Positions 1 to 8,307 of a stretch of 64,000 bases of DNA are shown piece after piece. A program made the translations under genes and the position numbers. Position 1 is the stretch's first letter; each line of letters begins with the position of its first letter. Source of the stretch: Bacillota bacterium (GTDB lineage Bacteria; Bacillota; UBA4882; UBA8346); the NCBI GenBank assembly GCA_023401925.1, contig JAEXDA010000071.1, positions 1-64,000 on the forward strand, written 5' to 3'. Below the pieces are notes generated by a model. The model worked only from the letters and a program-made list of their open reading frames with translations. It had not been told where the DNA came from and did not search any database.

Positions 1-99
1 GCCATGGGTACCCTGTCCTTGTTGCCGATTTTAGTGATATTCTTGATTTTCCAACGGTATTTGGTAGAAGGAATCAGTACTTCAGGGTTAAAAGGATAA
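1..99 (+). CDS. Carbohydrate ABC transporter permease, C-terminal end (partial)
   Basis: The window opens inside a reading frame that stops with TAA at 97-99. The 32 visible residues hold a hydrophobic helix followed by F-Q-R-Y-L-V-E-G-I and end in G-L-K-G. This matches the usual C-terminus of MalG/LplC-type sugar permeases (family consensus ending QRYFVEGI...GAVKG), as does the complete permease that ends at 23148. It lies 22 bases before a GH105 gene, so the transporter probably imports pectin-derived oligosaccharides (inference). The start and the binding protein lie outside the window. Confidence 0.8.
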   Translation, partial: AMGTLSLLPILVIFLIFQRYLVEGISTSGLKG

Positions 100-121
100 T
101 TCGCGCGCGAGGCGGTTGATA

Positions 122-1180
122 ATGAAACGAAGGCGGGGAAACAAATTGAACGAATGGATTACCACCATCGATGAAGAGCAGATCAAGACGTTGATCGACC
201 TTGTGGTCCGAAGGACCACCCAGATCGATTTTACTTGGGATTGGCCGGGTGGCGTCGGTTTTTATGGTGTTTGCCAGGCTTGGCAGGTAACGGGAAATGA
301 GGATTATCGCGACTTTCTCGTTGGGTGGGTTGACGAATATTTGGAAGTTGGGTTACCGCCTTTCACTGTCAATGCGGTTTCCATGGGACACACTTTATTA
401 AGCCTCTACGAAGCCACGGATAATCAAAAGTATCTGGACCTGGCGATAGCCAAGGCTGAATATTTACGGACTAAAGCGCGCCGCTTCGGAGAGGGTGTAT
501 TTCAACATACTGTCTCCGCCAATAATGACTTTCCGGAACAGGCTTGGGCTGATACCTTGTTTATGGCAGCCTATTTCCTGCTGCGGATGGGAATCAAACT
601 GGGTAACAAGGAATATGTTGACGACGGACTGAATCAATATTTTTGGCATGAAGAATTCTTGCAGGATGAAACCACGAACCTATATTATCATGGCTGGGAT
701 AACCTCAAGCAGAATCACATGTCGGGTATTTTTTGGGCCCGTGGAAATGCCTGGGCTGCTCTAACGATGGCTGAAGCGCTGAAGCTCATTAATTACCTTT
801 ATCCAATGTTTATGAGAATTGAGGGTTCGTTGCGGGATCAATTGAGCGCGTTGGTCCGTTTGCAGTCTGAGGAAGGTTTATGGCATACGGTGTTGACGGA
901 TGAAAGTTCGGCGTTGGAAACCTCGGCTTCTGCCGGAATAGCGGCCAGTTTGGTGATCTACGGTCATCCTTTGCATCGCAAATATGTTCAAAAGGCTTGG
1001 GAAGGTATTTGCAACAATATCGGGGCCGACGGCTCCGTGAAAAATGTATCTGCCGGCACGGCAGTCATGCTGGATGTGGAAGGCTACAAACAGGTTCCCC
1101 AAAAAAGGGTTCAAGGCTGGGGGCAGGGGCTTACACTGGCCTTTTTGGCTGCTTTATTGAAATATAAGACTGAACCTTAA
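122..1180 (+). CDS. GH105 unsaturated rhamnogalacturonyl hydrolase (YteR/YesR type)
   Basis: 352 aa, a normal length for family 105 (an alpha6/alpha6 barrel). The enzyme removes the unsaturated galacturonyl residue left by pectate or rhamnogalacturonan lyases. Visible family segments are W-D-W-P-G-G-V near residue 40, N-A-V-S-M-G-H near 85, A-W-A-D-T-L near 142-147 (the Asp should correspond to the catalytic Asp143 of Bacillus YteR), H-G-W-D near 190, F-W-A-R-G-N-A-W near 204, and a C-terminal D-G-S-V-K-N-V-S-A-G-T segment. There is no signal peptide, so it acts in the cytoplasm on imported oligosaccharides. ATG 122 is preferred over the in-frame TTG at 116 because the GAGGCGG site at 109-115 gives a normal spacing only to the ATG. 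It is probably cotranscribed with the permease before it and the GH4 gene after it. Confidence 0.88.
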   Translation: MKRRRGNKLNEWITTIDEEQIKTLIDLVVRRTTQIDFTWDWPGGVGFYGVCQAWQVTGNEDYRDFLVGWVDEYLEVGLPPFTVNAVSMGHTLLSLYEATDNQKYLDLAIAKAEYLRTKARRFGEGVFQHTVSANNDFPEQAWADTLFMAAYFLLRMGIKLGNKEYVDDGLNQYFWHEEFLQDETTNLYYHGWDNLKQNHMSGIFWARGNAWAALTMAEALKLINYLYPMFMRIEGSLRDQLSALVRLQSEEGLWHTVLTDESSALETSASAGIAASLVIYGHPLHRKYVQKAWEGICNNIGADGSVKNVSAGTAVMLDVEGYKQVPQKRVQGWGQGLTLAFLAALLKYKTEP

Positions 1181-1270
1181 ATCAATCTAGGATGGGGGGA
1201 CACGGCCCTAAATAGATATCCGTTCACTTGAAGAACGAATTCATCGATAGGAATTTTGAGGTGATACATA

Positions 1271-2656
1271 ATGACAAATCAAACTCACGAACTAAAAATA
1301 GCCTATATTGGGGGAGGATCCCGGGGATGGGCTTGGCGGCTTATGAGCGACCTGGCGCTGGAACCGGTTCTGGGCGGTAAAATTGCCCTTTACGATCTGG
1401 ATTTTCAGGCGGCTCACGATAATCAAATCATCGGTAATAACTTGTCAAAGCGGGAAGATGTTCCGGGAAAATGGCAATACCAAGCCGTCCCAACCATGGA
1501 AGAGGCCCTTGCCGGAGCTGACTTTGTTATTATTTCAATTCTACCGGGTACTTTTCGGGAAATGGCTTCCGATGTACATGCGCCGGAGAAATACGGTATC
1601 TACCAATCGGTTGGGGATACTGTGGGCCCCGGGGGTTTGCTCCGGGCTTTGCGGACGATTCCGATTTACGTGGGGTTTGCAGAACAAATTAAAAAGTATG
1701 CTCCAAAGGCCTGGGTCATTAATTATACCAATCCGATGACGCTTTGTACCCGGACGTTATATGAGATTTTTCCTGAAATTAAGGCTTTCGGATGTTGTCA
1801 TGAGGTATTTGGAACCCAAAAGTTGCTGGCTGAGGCTTTAAAAGTTATGGAGGGTTTCGATGGAGTGGCCCGGGATGAAATTTCCGTGAATGTTCTGGGG
1901 ATCAATCATTTCACCTGGATTGATAGGGCCAATTATAAAGGGCTGGATTTGTTTCCATTATATACCCGGTTTGTTGAGCGTTATGATGAGAGTGGTTTTG
2001 AGAATGGTCATGACGGAAATTGGATTAATGATTTCTTTACCTCCGCCCAACGGGTTAAATTTGATCTCTTTAAACGCTATGGGCTGATTGCCGCCGCCGG
2101 TGACCGCCATTTAGCGGAATTCTTGCCTCCCTGGTATTTAAAAGACCCGGAAACGGCTCATTTTTGGAAATTCCAATTAACTCCGGTCAGTTGGCGAATT
2201 GCTCACCAGCAAGAGCTGGCTGCTAAAAGCAAGCGGCTGGTCAGCGGGGCGGAACAAGTCCAATTGGAAGCATCCGGTGAGGAGGGGATCCGGCAAATCA
2301 AGGCTTTACTGGGATTGGGCGACTATATTACCAATGTAAACCTGCCCAATCAAGGCCAGATGCCTGATGTACCTTTGAGCTCCGTGGTGGAAACCAATGC
2401 TGTATTCTCCGGAAATGGTATTCGCCCAGTAATGGCAGGGAAATTGCCTCCGGCTGTCCAAGCTCTGGTGGCTCGCCAGGTATTCAATCAAGAGACTATT
2501 TTAAAAGCGGCGCTGAATAAGGATCGGGAAACGGCATTGGAAGCTTTTGTAAATGATCCCTTGGTAACGGTTGATTTATCCCAAGCAGGGGAACTGTTCA
2601 GCCAGATGTTGGAGAATACCAAAGAATATTTACCGGGCTGGGATTTAAAAGGATAA
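1271..2656 (+). CDS. lplD: Family 4 glycoside hydrolase, alpha-galacturonidase (CHEV type)
   Basis: 461 aa. GH4 enzymes use NAD+ and a divalent metal, working by oxidation-elimination. The N-terminal Rossmann motif G-G-G-S-R-G-W is at 14-20, N-Y-T-N-P-M at 151-156, the metal/active-site tetrad C-H-E-V at 176-179, and a further conserved His (I-N-H-F-T-W) at 213. Within GH4 the tetrad tracks substrate, and CHEV is reported for alpha-galacturonidases such as Bacillus LplD; other GH4 activities use other tetrads. The substrate would be galacturonide disaccharides or oligosaccharides, which fits the adjacent GH105 gene and kduI. GAGGTGA lies 6 bases before the ATG. The 90-base gap from the upstream gene has no obvious terminator. 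Confidence 0.87.
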   Translation: MTNQTHELKIAYIGGGSRGWAWRLMSDLALEPVLGGKIALYDLDFQAAHDNQIIGNNLSKREDVPGKWQYQAVPTMEEALAGADFVIISILPGTFREMASDVHAPEKYGIYQSVGDTVGPGGLLRALRTIPIYVGFAEQIKKYAPKAWVINYTNPMTLCTRTLYEIFPEIKAFGCCHEVFGTQKLLAEALKVMEGFDGVARDEISVNVLGINHFTWIDRANYKGLDLFPLYTRFVERYDESGFENGHDGNWINDFFTSAQRVKFDLFKRYGLIAAAGDRHLAEFLPPWYLKDPETAHFWKFQLTPVSWRIAHQQELAAKSKRLVSGAEQVQLEASGEEGIRQIKALLGLGDYITNVNLPNQGQMPDVPLSSVVETNAVFSGNGIRPVMAGKLPPAVQALVARQVFNQETILKAALNKDRETALEAFVNDPLVTVDLSQAGELFSQMLENTKEYLPGWDLKG

Positions 2657-2716
2657 TGGTTGATTGGAAAATGGATTTAAGCGCATGAATTGCTGGTCGG
2701 AAATTCCAAAAGCTGA

Positions 2717-2722
2717 TATAAT
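2717..2722 (+). promoter_or_regulatory. Extended -10 promoter element
   Basis: TGA-TATAAT at 2714-2722 is a full extended -10. No good -35 is present at 17 bases. It would start a transcript near 2729, 20 bases before the ATG at 2749, separating the next two genes from the GH4 gene. Confidence 0.45.
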
Positions 2723-2748
2723 GGAATCAATCATTCACCTCCGCTCTG

Positions 2749-3120
2749 ATGGGGCTGAAGAATATTGCTGGGGTGGCCGTTCTATCTGGAATCTGGGATA
2801 AGAGTATTTTCTGGATAGCAATAAGGAGAGTGATTCCGACGGGGAATGACATCATACCGGTTGAAGTTATTGTAGAGCCTTTTGAAGATGAGCGTTTGGA
2901 GTTTGAATTATATAAATCTTTGAGTTTTATGAAAGAGCGTTTTGAATTTATCGAAAAGGATGCCGATGGCCTTAAAATCCGGGTTAAAGGCAAATTTAAC
3001 AGCGGTGAGTTTCCTTATGAGGTCGGTTATATTGTGGTCAGCGATTATGATGACCGTAAGTTTTTGATTACCCGGATCGAACCCCAAAACCAATTTTTAT
3101 GGTTTGGCAGCTGGGAGTGA
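2749..3120 (+). CDS. Hypothetical protein, about 123 aa
   Basis: I do not recognise this family. From about residue 30 the protein is acidic and rich in beta-type sequence (V-E-V-I-V-E-P-F, G-L-K-I-R-V-K-G, Y-I-V-V-S-D-Y-D-D), ending in an aromatic tail with W-F-G-S-W-E. The first 27 residues are hydrophobic and may be untranslated. The start is unclear: ATG 2749 follows an extended -10 but lacks a ribosome site. GTG 2830 is preceded by AAGGAG with only about 1 base between. It ends 22 bases before the LUD gene, so the two are probably cotranscribed. Confidence 0.5.
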   Translation: MGLKNIAGVAVLSGIWDKSIFWIAIRRVIPTGNDIIPVEVIVEPFEDERLEFELYKSLSFMKERFEFIEKDADGLKIRVKGKFNSGEFPYEVGYIVVSDYDDRKFLITRIEPQNQFLWFGSWE

Positions 3121-3142
3121 ACCTTCATTAAAGGAAGTTTAA

Positions 3143-3781
3143 ATGAATCGTTACCAAAAATGGCATTATCAATGTATTGCCAGAGACATGGTGGAAATAC
3201 TGGAACAAAAAGGCTATGATGCCCATTATGCGGAAGACTTGAATCAGGCCAAGAACTTGGTTTTAGGAATGATCCCTTTGGGAGCCAGCATCGCGGTGGG
3301 AGGCTCTGAAACCATAGGGGAGATGGGATTAGTCGATATCTTTCGTAAAGGCGACTATCATTTTTTTGATCGCTATCAGGATGTCCCTTTCGAGGAGACC
3401 GTGGAAATTTATCGCCAATCAATGTTGGCCGACTTCCTGGTAACAAGCACCAACGCAATTACCCGTCAGGGTGAATTGGTGAACATTGATAGTTCAGGTA
3501 ACCGGGTGGCCGGGATTATTTTTGGACCCCGAAGGGTAATTGTGATTGCCGGAGCCAATAAAGTTGTCGATGATTTGGATGAGGCACTGAAACGGTTGAA
3601 GCAGATTGCGCCCATGAATGCGTTGAGAAATAATCACCACACTCCATGTGTGGAAAAAGGGCGATGCATGGATTGCCAAACCCCAGCCAGAGTATGCAAT
3701 TCAATTGGGATTGTAAGTCACGGAATGAAATTCCCCGGTCGAATCAGCATTATTATGGTTGCCGAAGAAGCCGGCTTTTAA
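3143..3781 (+). CDS. LUD-domain protein (LutC/DUF162-like)
   Basis: 212 aa. Diagnostic LUD segments are G-G-S-E-T-I-G-E-M-G near 53-62, V-T-S-T-N-A-I-T near 100-107, G-P-R-R-V-I-V-I-A-G-A-N-K at 128-140, and a four-cysteine cluster C169-C175-C178-C185. Homologues occur in lactate-utilisation (Lut) proteins and as stand-alone proteins of unclear role. The cysteine cluster suggests metal or iron-sulfur binding (inference). AAAGGAAG precedes the ATG. No lutA or lutB partner is present. The stop codon lies inside the loop of the downstream hairpin. Confidence 0.85.
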   Translation: MNRYQKWHYQCIARDMVEILEQKGYDAHYAEDLNQAKNLVLGMIPLGASIAVGGSETIGEMGLVDIFRKGDYHFFDRYQDVPFEETVEIYRQSMLADFLVTSTNAITRQGELVNIDSSGNRVAGIIFGPRRVIVIAGANKVVDDLDEALKRLKQIAPMNALRNNHHTPCVEKGRCMDCQTPARVCNSIGIVSHGMKFPGRISIIMVAEEAGF

Positions 3782-3800
3782 AAATAGCCGGCTTCTTCGG
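3762..3800 (+). terminator. Perfect 15-bp hairpin overlapping the LUD stop codon
   Basis: The arms at 3762-3776 and 3786-3800 are perfectly complementary over 15 bp, with a 9-base A/T-rich loop that contains the TAA stop. The run of U after the stem is poor (TTCT), so it may act as a 3'-end stabiliser or as a terminator using the loop and flanking A/T. The arms encode the last residues of the LUD protein. Confidence 0.6.
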
Positions 3801-3899
3801 TTCTAAGAGTAAAGGCTGTTCACTGTAGAAGTTAAATCCGTTCATTGAAAATGAGCACCCTCGAAAGCAGGCTGAGCCCCCAGTGTCTTGAATCCCGCT

Positions 3900-4727
3900 T
3901 TATCGTAAATCTCCAACTGCAACCGGATCCTGATCGCCAAAGGTTTGATTTTCACCGGCCATACCCCAGATAAAGGTATAGTTTTTAGTTCCTACACCGG
4001 CATGAATGGACCAACTTGGCGAAATGACCGCTTCTTCGTTATGCATAATGATATGTCTGGTCTCACTGGGCTGTCCCATCAAATGGAGAATCATTGCATC
4101 CTGCGGCAAATTAAAGTAAAAGTATACTTCCATACGCCGCTCATGAGTGTGACAGGGCATAGAGTTCCAAACGTTATTGGGTTCCAATAGGGTCATGCCC
4201 ATGACCAATTGACAGCTTTTGACCCCGTTTGGATGGATGTACTTATGGATGGTTCGTTCATTGGAATCGGTAATCGAACCAAGGTGGGTGGCTTCGGTTT
4301 GACTGAGTTCAATTTTTTGAGTTGGATAGGGATGATGGGCCGGAGTGCTTAAAAAATAAAAATGGGAAGGATTTTTTGAATCCGTGCTGGTAAAAATCAC
4401 TTCTTTAGCACCCATTCCAATATACAGACCGTCACGAGTATTGAGATCGTATGGAGTTCCGTCCACGCTAACCGTGCCTTGGGGGCCTACATTAATAATG
4501 CCCATCTCACGGCGTTCAAGAAAGAAAGCTGTTCTTAATTCTTTTTCACCTTCCAATCGGAGAGACGAGACCGGACAAGCTCCGCCGGTAATAATCCGGT
4601 CAATATGGCTATAGACCATCTTTATGACTCCGGGCTTAAACAAATCTTGAATCAAAAACTCTTCTCTCAACCGGTCAGTATCGTAGTTGCATACTTCTTT
4701 GGGATTGGCGGCATTTCTGACTTCCAT
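3900..4727 (-). CDS. kduI: 5-keto-4-deoxyuronate isomerase (4-deoxy-L-threo-5-hexosulose-uronate ketol-isomerase)
   Basis: 275 aa, full length. KduI converts the open-chain product of unsaturated galacturonate into 3-deoxy-D-glycero-2,5-hexodiulosonate on the way to KDG. The zinc ligands are visible: H193, H195 and E200 in C-H-T-H-E-R-R-M-E, and H242 in S-I-H-A-G-V-G, each offset by three from E. coli H196, H198, E203 and H245. It processes the monomer released by the GH105 enzyme, which ties the two strands of this locus together. It has its own promoter and possible operator upstream. The later steps (kduD, kdgK, kdgA) are not in the window. Confidence 0.95.
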   Translation of the reverse strand: MEVRNAANPKEVCNYDTDRLREEFLIQDLFKPGVIKMVYSHIDRIITGGACPVSSLRLEGEKELRTAFFLERREMGIINVGPQGTVSVDGTPYDLNTRDGLYIGMGAKEVIFTSTDSKNPSHFYFLSTPAHHPYPTQKIELSQTEATHLGSITDSNERTIHKYIHPNGVKSCQLVMGMTLLEPNNVWNSMPCHTHERRMEVYFYFNLPQDAMILHLMGQPSETRHIIMHNEEAVISPSWSIHAGVGTKNYTFIWGMAGENQTFGDQDPVAVGDLR

Positions 4728-4844
4728 TGCTAATACACTCCTATCTGTTTTATATTAAACCGCGATTCGAAAAAGACGATCAGCAATACCCATAATAGGA
4801 CGAATCGGGTTGAAGAACCGGATTCCATTGTAGAAGATGTTTTC

Positions 4845-4873
4845 ATTATAGCACAATAGTGAACCATTTTAAA
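4845..4873 (-). promoter_or_regulatory. Extended -10 promoter for kduI
   Basis: On the minus strand there is TGC-TATAAT (hexamer at + coordinates 4850-4845). A poor -35, TTTAAA, lies 17 bases upstream (4873-4868) and overlaps the first of two direct repeats. A weak -35 overlapped by repeats is typical of activator-dependent promoters. The leader would be about 110 bases. Confidence 0.6.
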
Positions 4874-4895
4874 CCTGTTTGAACCATTAAAACCA
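4861..4895 (-). repeat. Pair of 20-bp-spaced direct repeats at the kduI promoter, possible operator
   Basis: On the plus strand GAACCATTTTAAACC at 4861-4875 is followed by GAACCATTAAAACC at 4881-4894. The repeat period is 20 bases, about two helical turns, and the sites overlap and sit just upstream of the -35 region. This geometry suits an AraC-type or similar activator responding to pectin breakdown products (inference). I see no other feature in the rest of the 4728-5168 spacer. Confidence 0.45.
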
Positions 4896-5168
4896 TGATG
4901 CGGAATGCGGTGGGGAGAGAAGTTCTGTATCACCAAACTGGAATCTTGAAAACTATAATGCCTAGCATGGGAATGAACATTTTCAAACCTAAAATAGAAT
5001 AACCATACCCATGGGACCTTATGGATTCAGGAAAGAAGGGCAAAATATATACTGCTGCTATAACTGCTTCTCTGGAACATTTGAATTCTTTTTAAAAATG
5101 CGGGCCTACCAAAGGAAATTTTCGAAAAAAAGCGAAGTAATGACTAATAAATCGTGGATGGATAGGCT

Positions 5169-6227
5169 ATGAGTGATGACCGGATTATTATCGCCTTTAC
5201 AAAAAAGGGCTCCCAACTTGCCAAAAAATTGTCTGCTCACTTTAAAGCTTCTTTAAAGATACCACGCCGTTATTTAAATGAATCCGAAAAACAAAACGGG
5301 TTTACCGGCCTGGGGACCGAAGAGATTCAAAGGGTTTTTAGTGAGTGTTCAACTTTAGTGTTGGTGATGGCTACAGGGGTTGCAGTACGCAGTATAGCAC
5401 CGGTAATCGGTAATAAACAGCCGGAACCGGCTGTACTGGTAATTGATGAAGAAGGACATTTTGTGATTAGTTTGTTGCCCGGGCATTTGGGAAATGCAAA
5501 TAAAATAGCCGGTGAAATAGCAAAATATTTAAAAGCAACGCCTGTAATTACCACTGCATCGGAAGTTAATCAATTACCAAGTTTGGAAAGATTGGCCCAG
5601 GAATATAAACTAACAATTGAGCATGGGGATTTGTTGCCTAAATTTGCCGGAGCCATTATCAATGATCAGCCCGTGGTCATCTGGGATCATTGGGGAATGG
5701 ATTTGGCATGGCCTGAAAATGTAAGGTTAGTGAAAGAAGAATCCCTGGGATTAGCGCCGGAGGAGAATATACTAGTCGTTATCGGCCATCGAGAGCTGGA
5801 ATTTTCTAATCCGTCACTTTCAATCATCGGTCTGCGGCCCAAATGTCTTACAATAGGAATCGATATCGTTGAAGGAGTCTTGGGTCCCAGGATTATTGGA
5901 GCGATTCGTCGCTATTTTCGGGAACATTTTTGGTCGCTTCGGAGTATTAAGGCCGTTCAAACTTTCGGACAGGAAGGGGCGAATTTCGGAGTGGAGGAAG
6001 CATGCAGGGAGTTAGGGGTTCCATTCATCACTTTAACGGATGATCAATTATCAACCTCGAAACCTACTGTAAAAAAAAGAGGGGGCTCTGTTGATGCCCT
6101 AAGAACGCCGCCGGAAAAAAGCGAGGTGGCGGCTCTTATCGGCGCCAAAAACGGGAAATTGATTGGCTTTAAACAAAATTTAAATCAAGTTGCCATTGCG
6201 GTGGCGATTGATCTTGACCACTGCTAA
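5169..6227 (+). CDS. cbiG: Cobalt-precorrin-5A hydrolase
   Basis: 352 aa. CbiG opens the delta-lactone ring of cobalt-precorrin-5A, releasing acetaldehyde, in the anaerobic cobalamin pathway. The N-terminal CbiG domain shows V-L-V-M-A-T-G-V-A-V-R near 65-75 and S-L-L-P-G-H-L-G-N-A-N near 100-110. The C-terminal CbiG_C/CobE-like domain starts near 225 with T-I-G-I-D-I-V-E-G-V and has a final segment near 335-350. The ribosome site before ATG 5169 is weak. No cobalamin riboswitch is visible upstream. Only cobO accompanies it, so most of the pathway must be elsewhere. Confidence 0.9.
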   Translation: MSDDRIIIAFTKKGSQLAKKLSAHFKASLKIPRRYLNESEKQNGFTGLGTEEIQRVFSECSTLVLVMATGVAVRSIAPVIGNKQPEPAVLVIDEEGHFVISLLPGHLGNANKIAGEIAKYLKATPVITTASEVNQLPSLERLAQEYKLTIEHGDLLPKFAGAIINDQPVVIWDHWGMDLAWPENVRLVKEESLGLAPEENILVVIGHRELEFSNPSLSIIGLRPKCLTIGIDIVEGVLGPRIIGAIRRYFREHFWSLRSIKAVQTFGQEGANFGVEEACRELGVPFITLTDDQLSTSKPTVKKRGGSVDALRTPPEKSEVAALIGAKNGKLIGFKQNLNQVAIAVAIDLDHC

Positions 6228-6264
6228 CGATAAACATTAGTTCCAAGTGACGGAGGAGAGACAA

Positions 6265-6789
6265 GTGGATAAAGGAATGATTCAGGTTTACACAGGTGAT
6301 GGTAAAGGCAAAACGACTGCGGCTGTCGGACTGGCAGTAAGGGCTTGGGGCAGGGGATTGAAAGTCAAGGTTTATCAGTTTTTAAAAGCTGCCGGAGGAT
6401 CCGGCGAACATTGGGCATTTATGGTTTTCGATCCGCCTCTGCCACTTTTTCCATTAGGCGATGGTGAGTTCATTTATAACAATAAGCCGACCCCAAAAGA
6501 TATTGAAGCGGCGCTTAACGGTTGGAAACTAATCGATCAAGCGATTGGTTCGGATGAAAATGATCTCATTGTAATCGACGAATTAAGCCATGTCATGAAC
6601 ATAGGACTTCTGGACCCCAATAGGGTCCTTTCCACATTGGTTAAAAAACCGGCCCGACTTGAGTTGGTATTAACCGGAAGAGAGATGCCGGTATCCATTT
6701 TGGAATTGGCCGATTTGATCACGGAAATGAAAATGGTAAAACATCCATCTCAACATGGGCTGGGAGCTAGAAAAGGAATTGAGTTTTAG
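6265..6789 (+). CDS. cobO: Cob(I)yrinic acid a,c-diamide adenosyltransferase (CobO/BtuR type)
   Basis: 174 aa. It transfers the adenosyl group from ATP to the cobalt of corrinoids. The P-loop G-D-G-K-G-K-T-T is at 11-18 and the Walker B-like V-I-D-E-L-S-H is near 105-111. GTG 6265 is chosen because GGAGGAG at 6252-6258 lies 6 bases before it; the in-frame GTG 6247 would put that site inside the gene. It follows cbiG by 37 bases and its stop TAG directly abuts the ATG of rsmI, so the three genes form one unit. Confidence 0.9.
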   Translation: MDKGMIQVYTGDGKGKTTAAVGLAVRAWGRGLKVKVYQFLKAAGGSGEHWAFMVFDPPLPLFPLGDGEFIYNNKPTPKDIEAALNGWKLIDQAIGSDENDLIVIDELSHVMNIGLLDPNRVLSTLVKKPARLELVLTGREMPVSILELADLITEMKMVKHPSQHGLGARKGIEF

Positions 6790-7680
6790 ATGGCGGGAAC
6801 AGAAAAGATGCCGGATGAATTCAATGCCGGTAAATTGTATTTGGTGGGTACACCCCTTGGCAATTTAGAAGATATCACCCAGCGGGCTTTGCGGGTTTTA
6901 AACGAAGTCGATTTTATCGCTGCGGAGGATACCCGTCATACTTTAAAATTGTTGAACCATTTCCAAATTAAAAAGAGTTTACTGAGTTATTTTCAACACA
7001 ATGAACGGGAACGTTCCAATCAAATCGTTGAAAAAATTTTAACCGGAGCGAACGTCGCTTTGGTTACCGATGCAGGAATGCCGGGTATTTCGGACCCAGG
7101 AAGCCTTTTGGTGGCTGCGGCAATTGAACACGGGATTTCGGTAATTCCAATACCGGGTGTTACTGCTGTTACTACGGCATTAGCCGCCTCTGGACTTGAT
7201 ACGGCTTCTTTTTGGTTTGCCGGTTTTTTACCCCGCAAAAGCAGGGAGCAGAATGAGAAACTGGCAGAAATGACTGATTTTTCAGGCACTCTGGTCTTTT
7301 ACGAGGCTCCCCATCGTATTTTGGCGACATTGCAGAATATTCAAAAAGCCTTTGGCCATCGCCGGGCAGTTGTGGCGAGAGAGTTGACCAAAATTCATGA
7401 AGAATTTTTGCGGGGAAATTTATCCGATCTTATTCAGACCTTATCCAAAAGGGAACTAAAAGGTGAATTTACCTTGCTGGTTGAAGGGAATCAATCAGTC
7501 GCTAAAAGCAACCGGATTTCGACAAATATCGACATTGACGATTTGTTTACAACAACCTTGAGGGAACAGGATTCACTCCGGGGAGCATTGAAGGAAATAG
7601 CCAGGCAAACAGGTAAAAGTTCCAAAGAAATCTATCAAATTTATTTACAACGTCAAAAAAAAGAAGGCTGTTCCAAATAG
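6790..7680 (+). CDS. rsmI: 16S rRNA (cytidine-1402-2'-O)-methyltransferase
   Basis: 296 aa, full length. It is a SAM-dependent tetrapyrrole-methylase-fold enzyme that methylates C1402 in the decoding centre. Markers are L-Y-L-V-G-T-P-L-G-N-L near 14-24, A-A-E-D-T-R-H-T near 43-50, L-V-T-D-A-G-M-P-G-I-S-D-P-G near 92-105 and the S-K-S-S-K-E-I-Y-Q-like C-terminus. In Bacillus the same gene lies next to abrB and metS, as here. It starts immediately after the cobO stop. Confidence 0.95.
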   Translation: MAGTEKMPDEFNAGKLYLVGTPLGNLEDITQRALRVLNEVDFIAAEDTRHTLKLLNHFQIKKSLLSYFQHNERERSNQIVEKILTGANVALVTDAGMPGISDPGSLLVAAAIEHGISVIPIPGVTAVTTALAASGLDTASFWFAGFLPRKSREQNEKLAEMTDFSGTLVFYEAPHRILATLQNIQKAFGHRRAVVARELTKIHEEFLRGNLSDLIQTLSKRELKGEFTLLVEGNQSVAKSNRISTNIDIDDLFTTTLREQDSLRGALKEIARQTGKSSKEIYQIYLQRQKKEGCSK

Positions 7681-7779
7681 CTCTTTAAAAGCGAAGATAC
7701 TCAACGAAATGGGATTGGTTCCCGAATGCATATGAATATCTTTCTTTTTCCAAAAGAGGCATGGACAGCCTTTGTAATG

Positions 7780-8028
7780 TTAGCATGCGCCTTTCATTGA
7801 TTCCAAACAGGATTTACAGATGTTTTTTTCCTTGAAATTCCGAATGCCGTCTGCGTTTCCGCAGAAAATGCAAGCGGGCTCATACTTCTTAAGAATGATT
7901 TTTTCACCGTCAACATAAATCTCAAGCGCGTCTTTTTCATCAATTTGTAAAGTGCGGCGTAATTCAATAGGGATCACAACTCTTCCAAGCTCGTCGACTT
8001 TGCGTACAATACCGGTAGATTTCATCAT
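7780..8028 (-). CDS. abrB: AbrB-family transition-state regulator with two CxxC pairs
   Basis: 82 aa. The swapped-hairpin DNA-binding N-terminus M-M-K-S-T-G-I-V-R-K-V-D-E-L-G-R-V-V-I is almost identical to AbrB/SpoVT proteins. The C-terminal part carries C-I-F-C and C-K-S-C, a likely zinc ribbon seen in clostridial AbrB proteins and shorter than the Bacillus C-terminal domain. AAAGGAG precedes the ATG ATG start. It is expected to repress post-exponential and sporulation genes. Its divergent neighbour is the metS T-box. Confidence 0.93.
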   Translation of the reverse strand: MMKSTGIVRKVDELGRVVIPIELRRTLQIDEKDALEIYVDGEKIILKKYEPACIFCGNADGIRNFKEKNICKSCLESMKGAC

Positions 8029-8272
8029 GGGTTTTCCAGCTCCTTTCGTTAAAATTCGACATTGCTGACAAACACATTATACCTATATTTACATGCAAAG
8101 TCAAATTGATCCAATATATTTTTACTTGGTATTAACAAATTAAAATTTCAGAAAAAGTGTTTTTTTGCGAGATGAAATAAGGATGATTTGATTTTTTTGA
8201 TCATTTTTTTGGAGTTTTTGTAAAATATTTTGAGCCGGTTCCTTTCCGGTTGGTTTCAATGACTCATAATAC

Positions 8273-8301
8273 TTGACAAAGTCTTTTTTTACCGATATAT
8301 T
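8273..8301 (+). promoter_or_regulatory. Sigma-A promoter of the metS T-box transcript
   Basis: TTGACA at 8273-8278, a 17-base spacer and TATATT at 8296-8301. The -35 is consensus. Transcription would begin near 8308, just before the T-box stem I. Confidence 0.85.
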
Positions 8302-8307
8302 TAATAA

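Noticed and set aside
3045..3458. Minus-strand frame of 137 codons
   Set aside because: Antisense to the LUD gene; proline- and serine-rich composition typical of shadow frames.
4940..5168. Possible cobalamin riboswitch before cbiG
   Set aside because: No B12-box-like sequence or recognisable core is visible.
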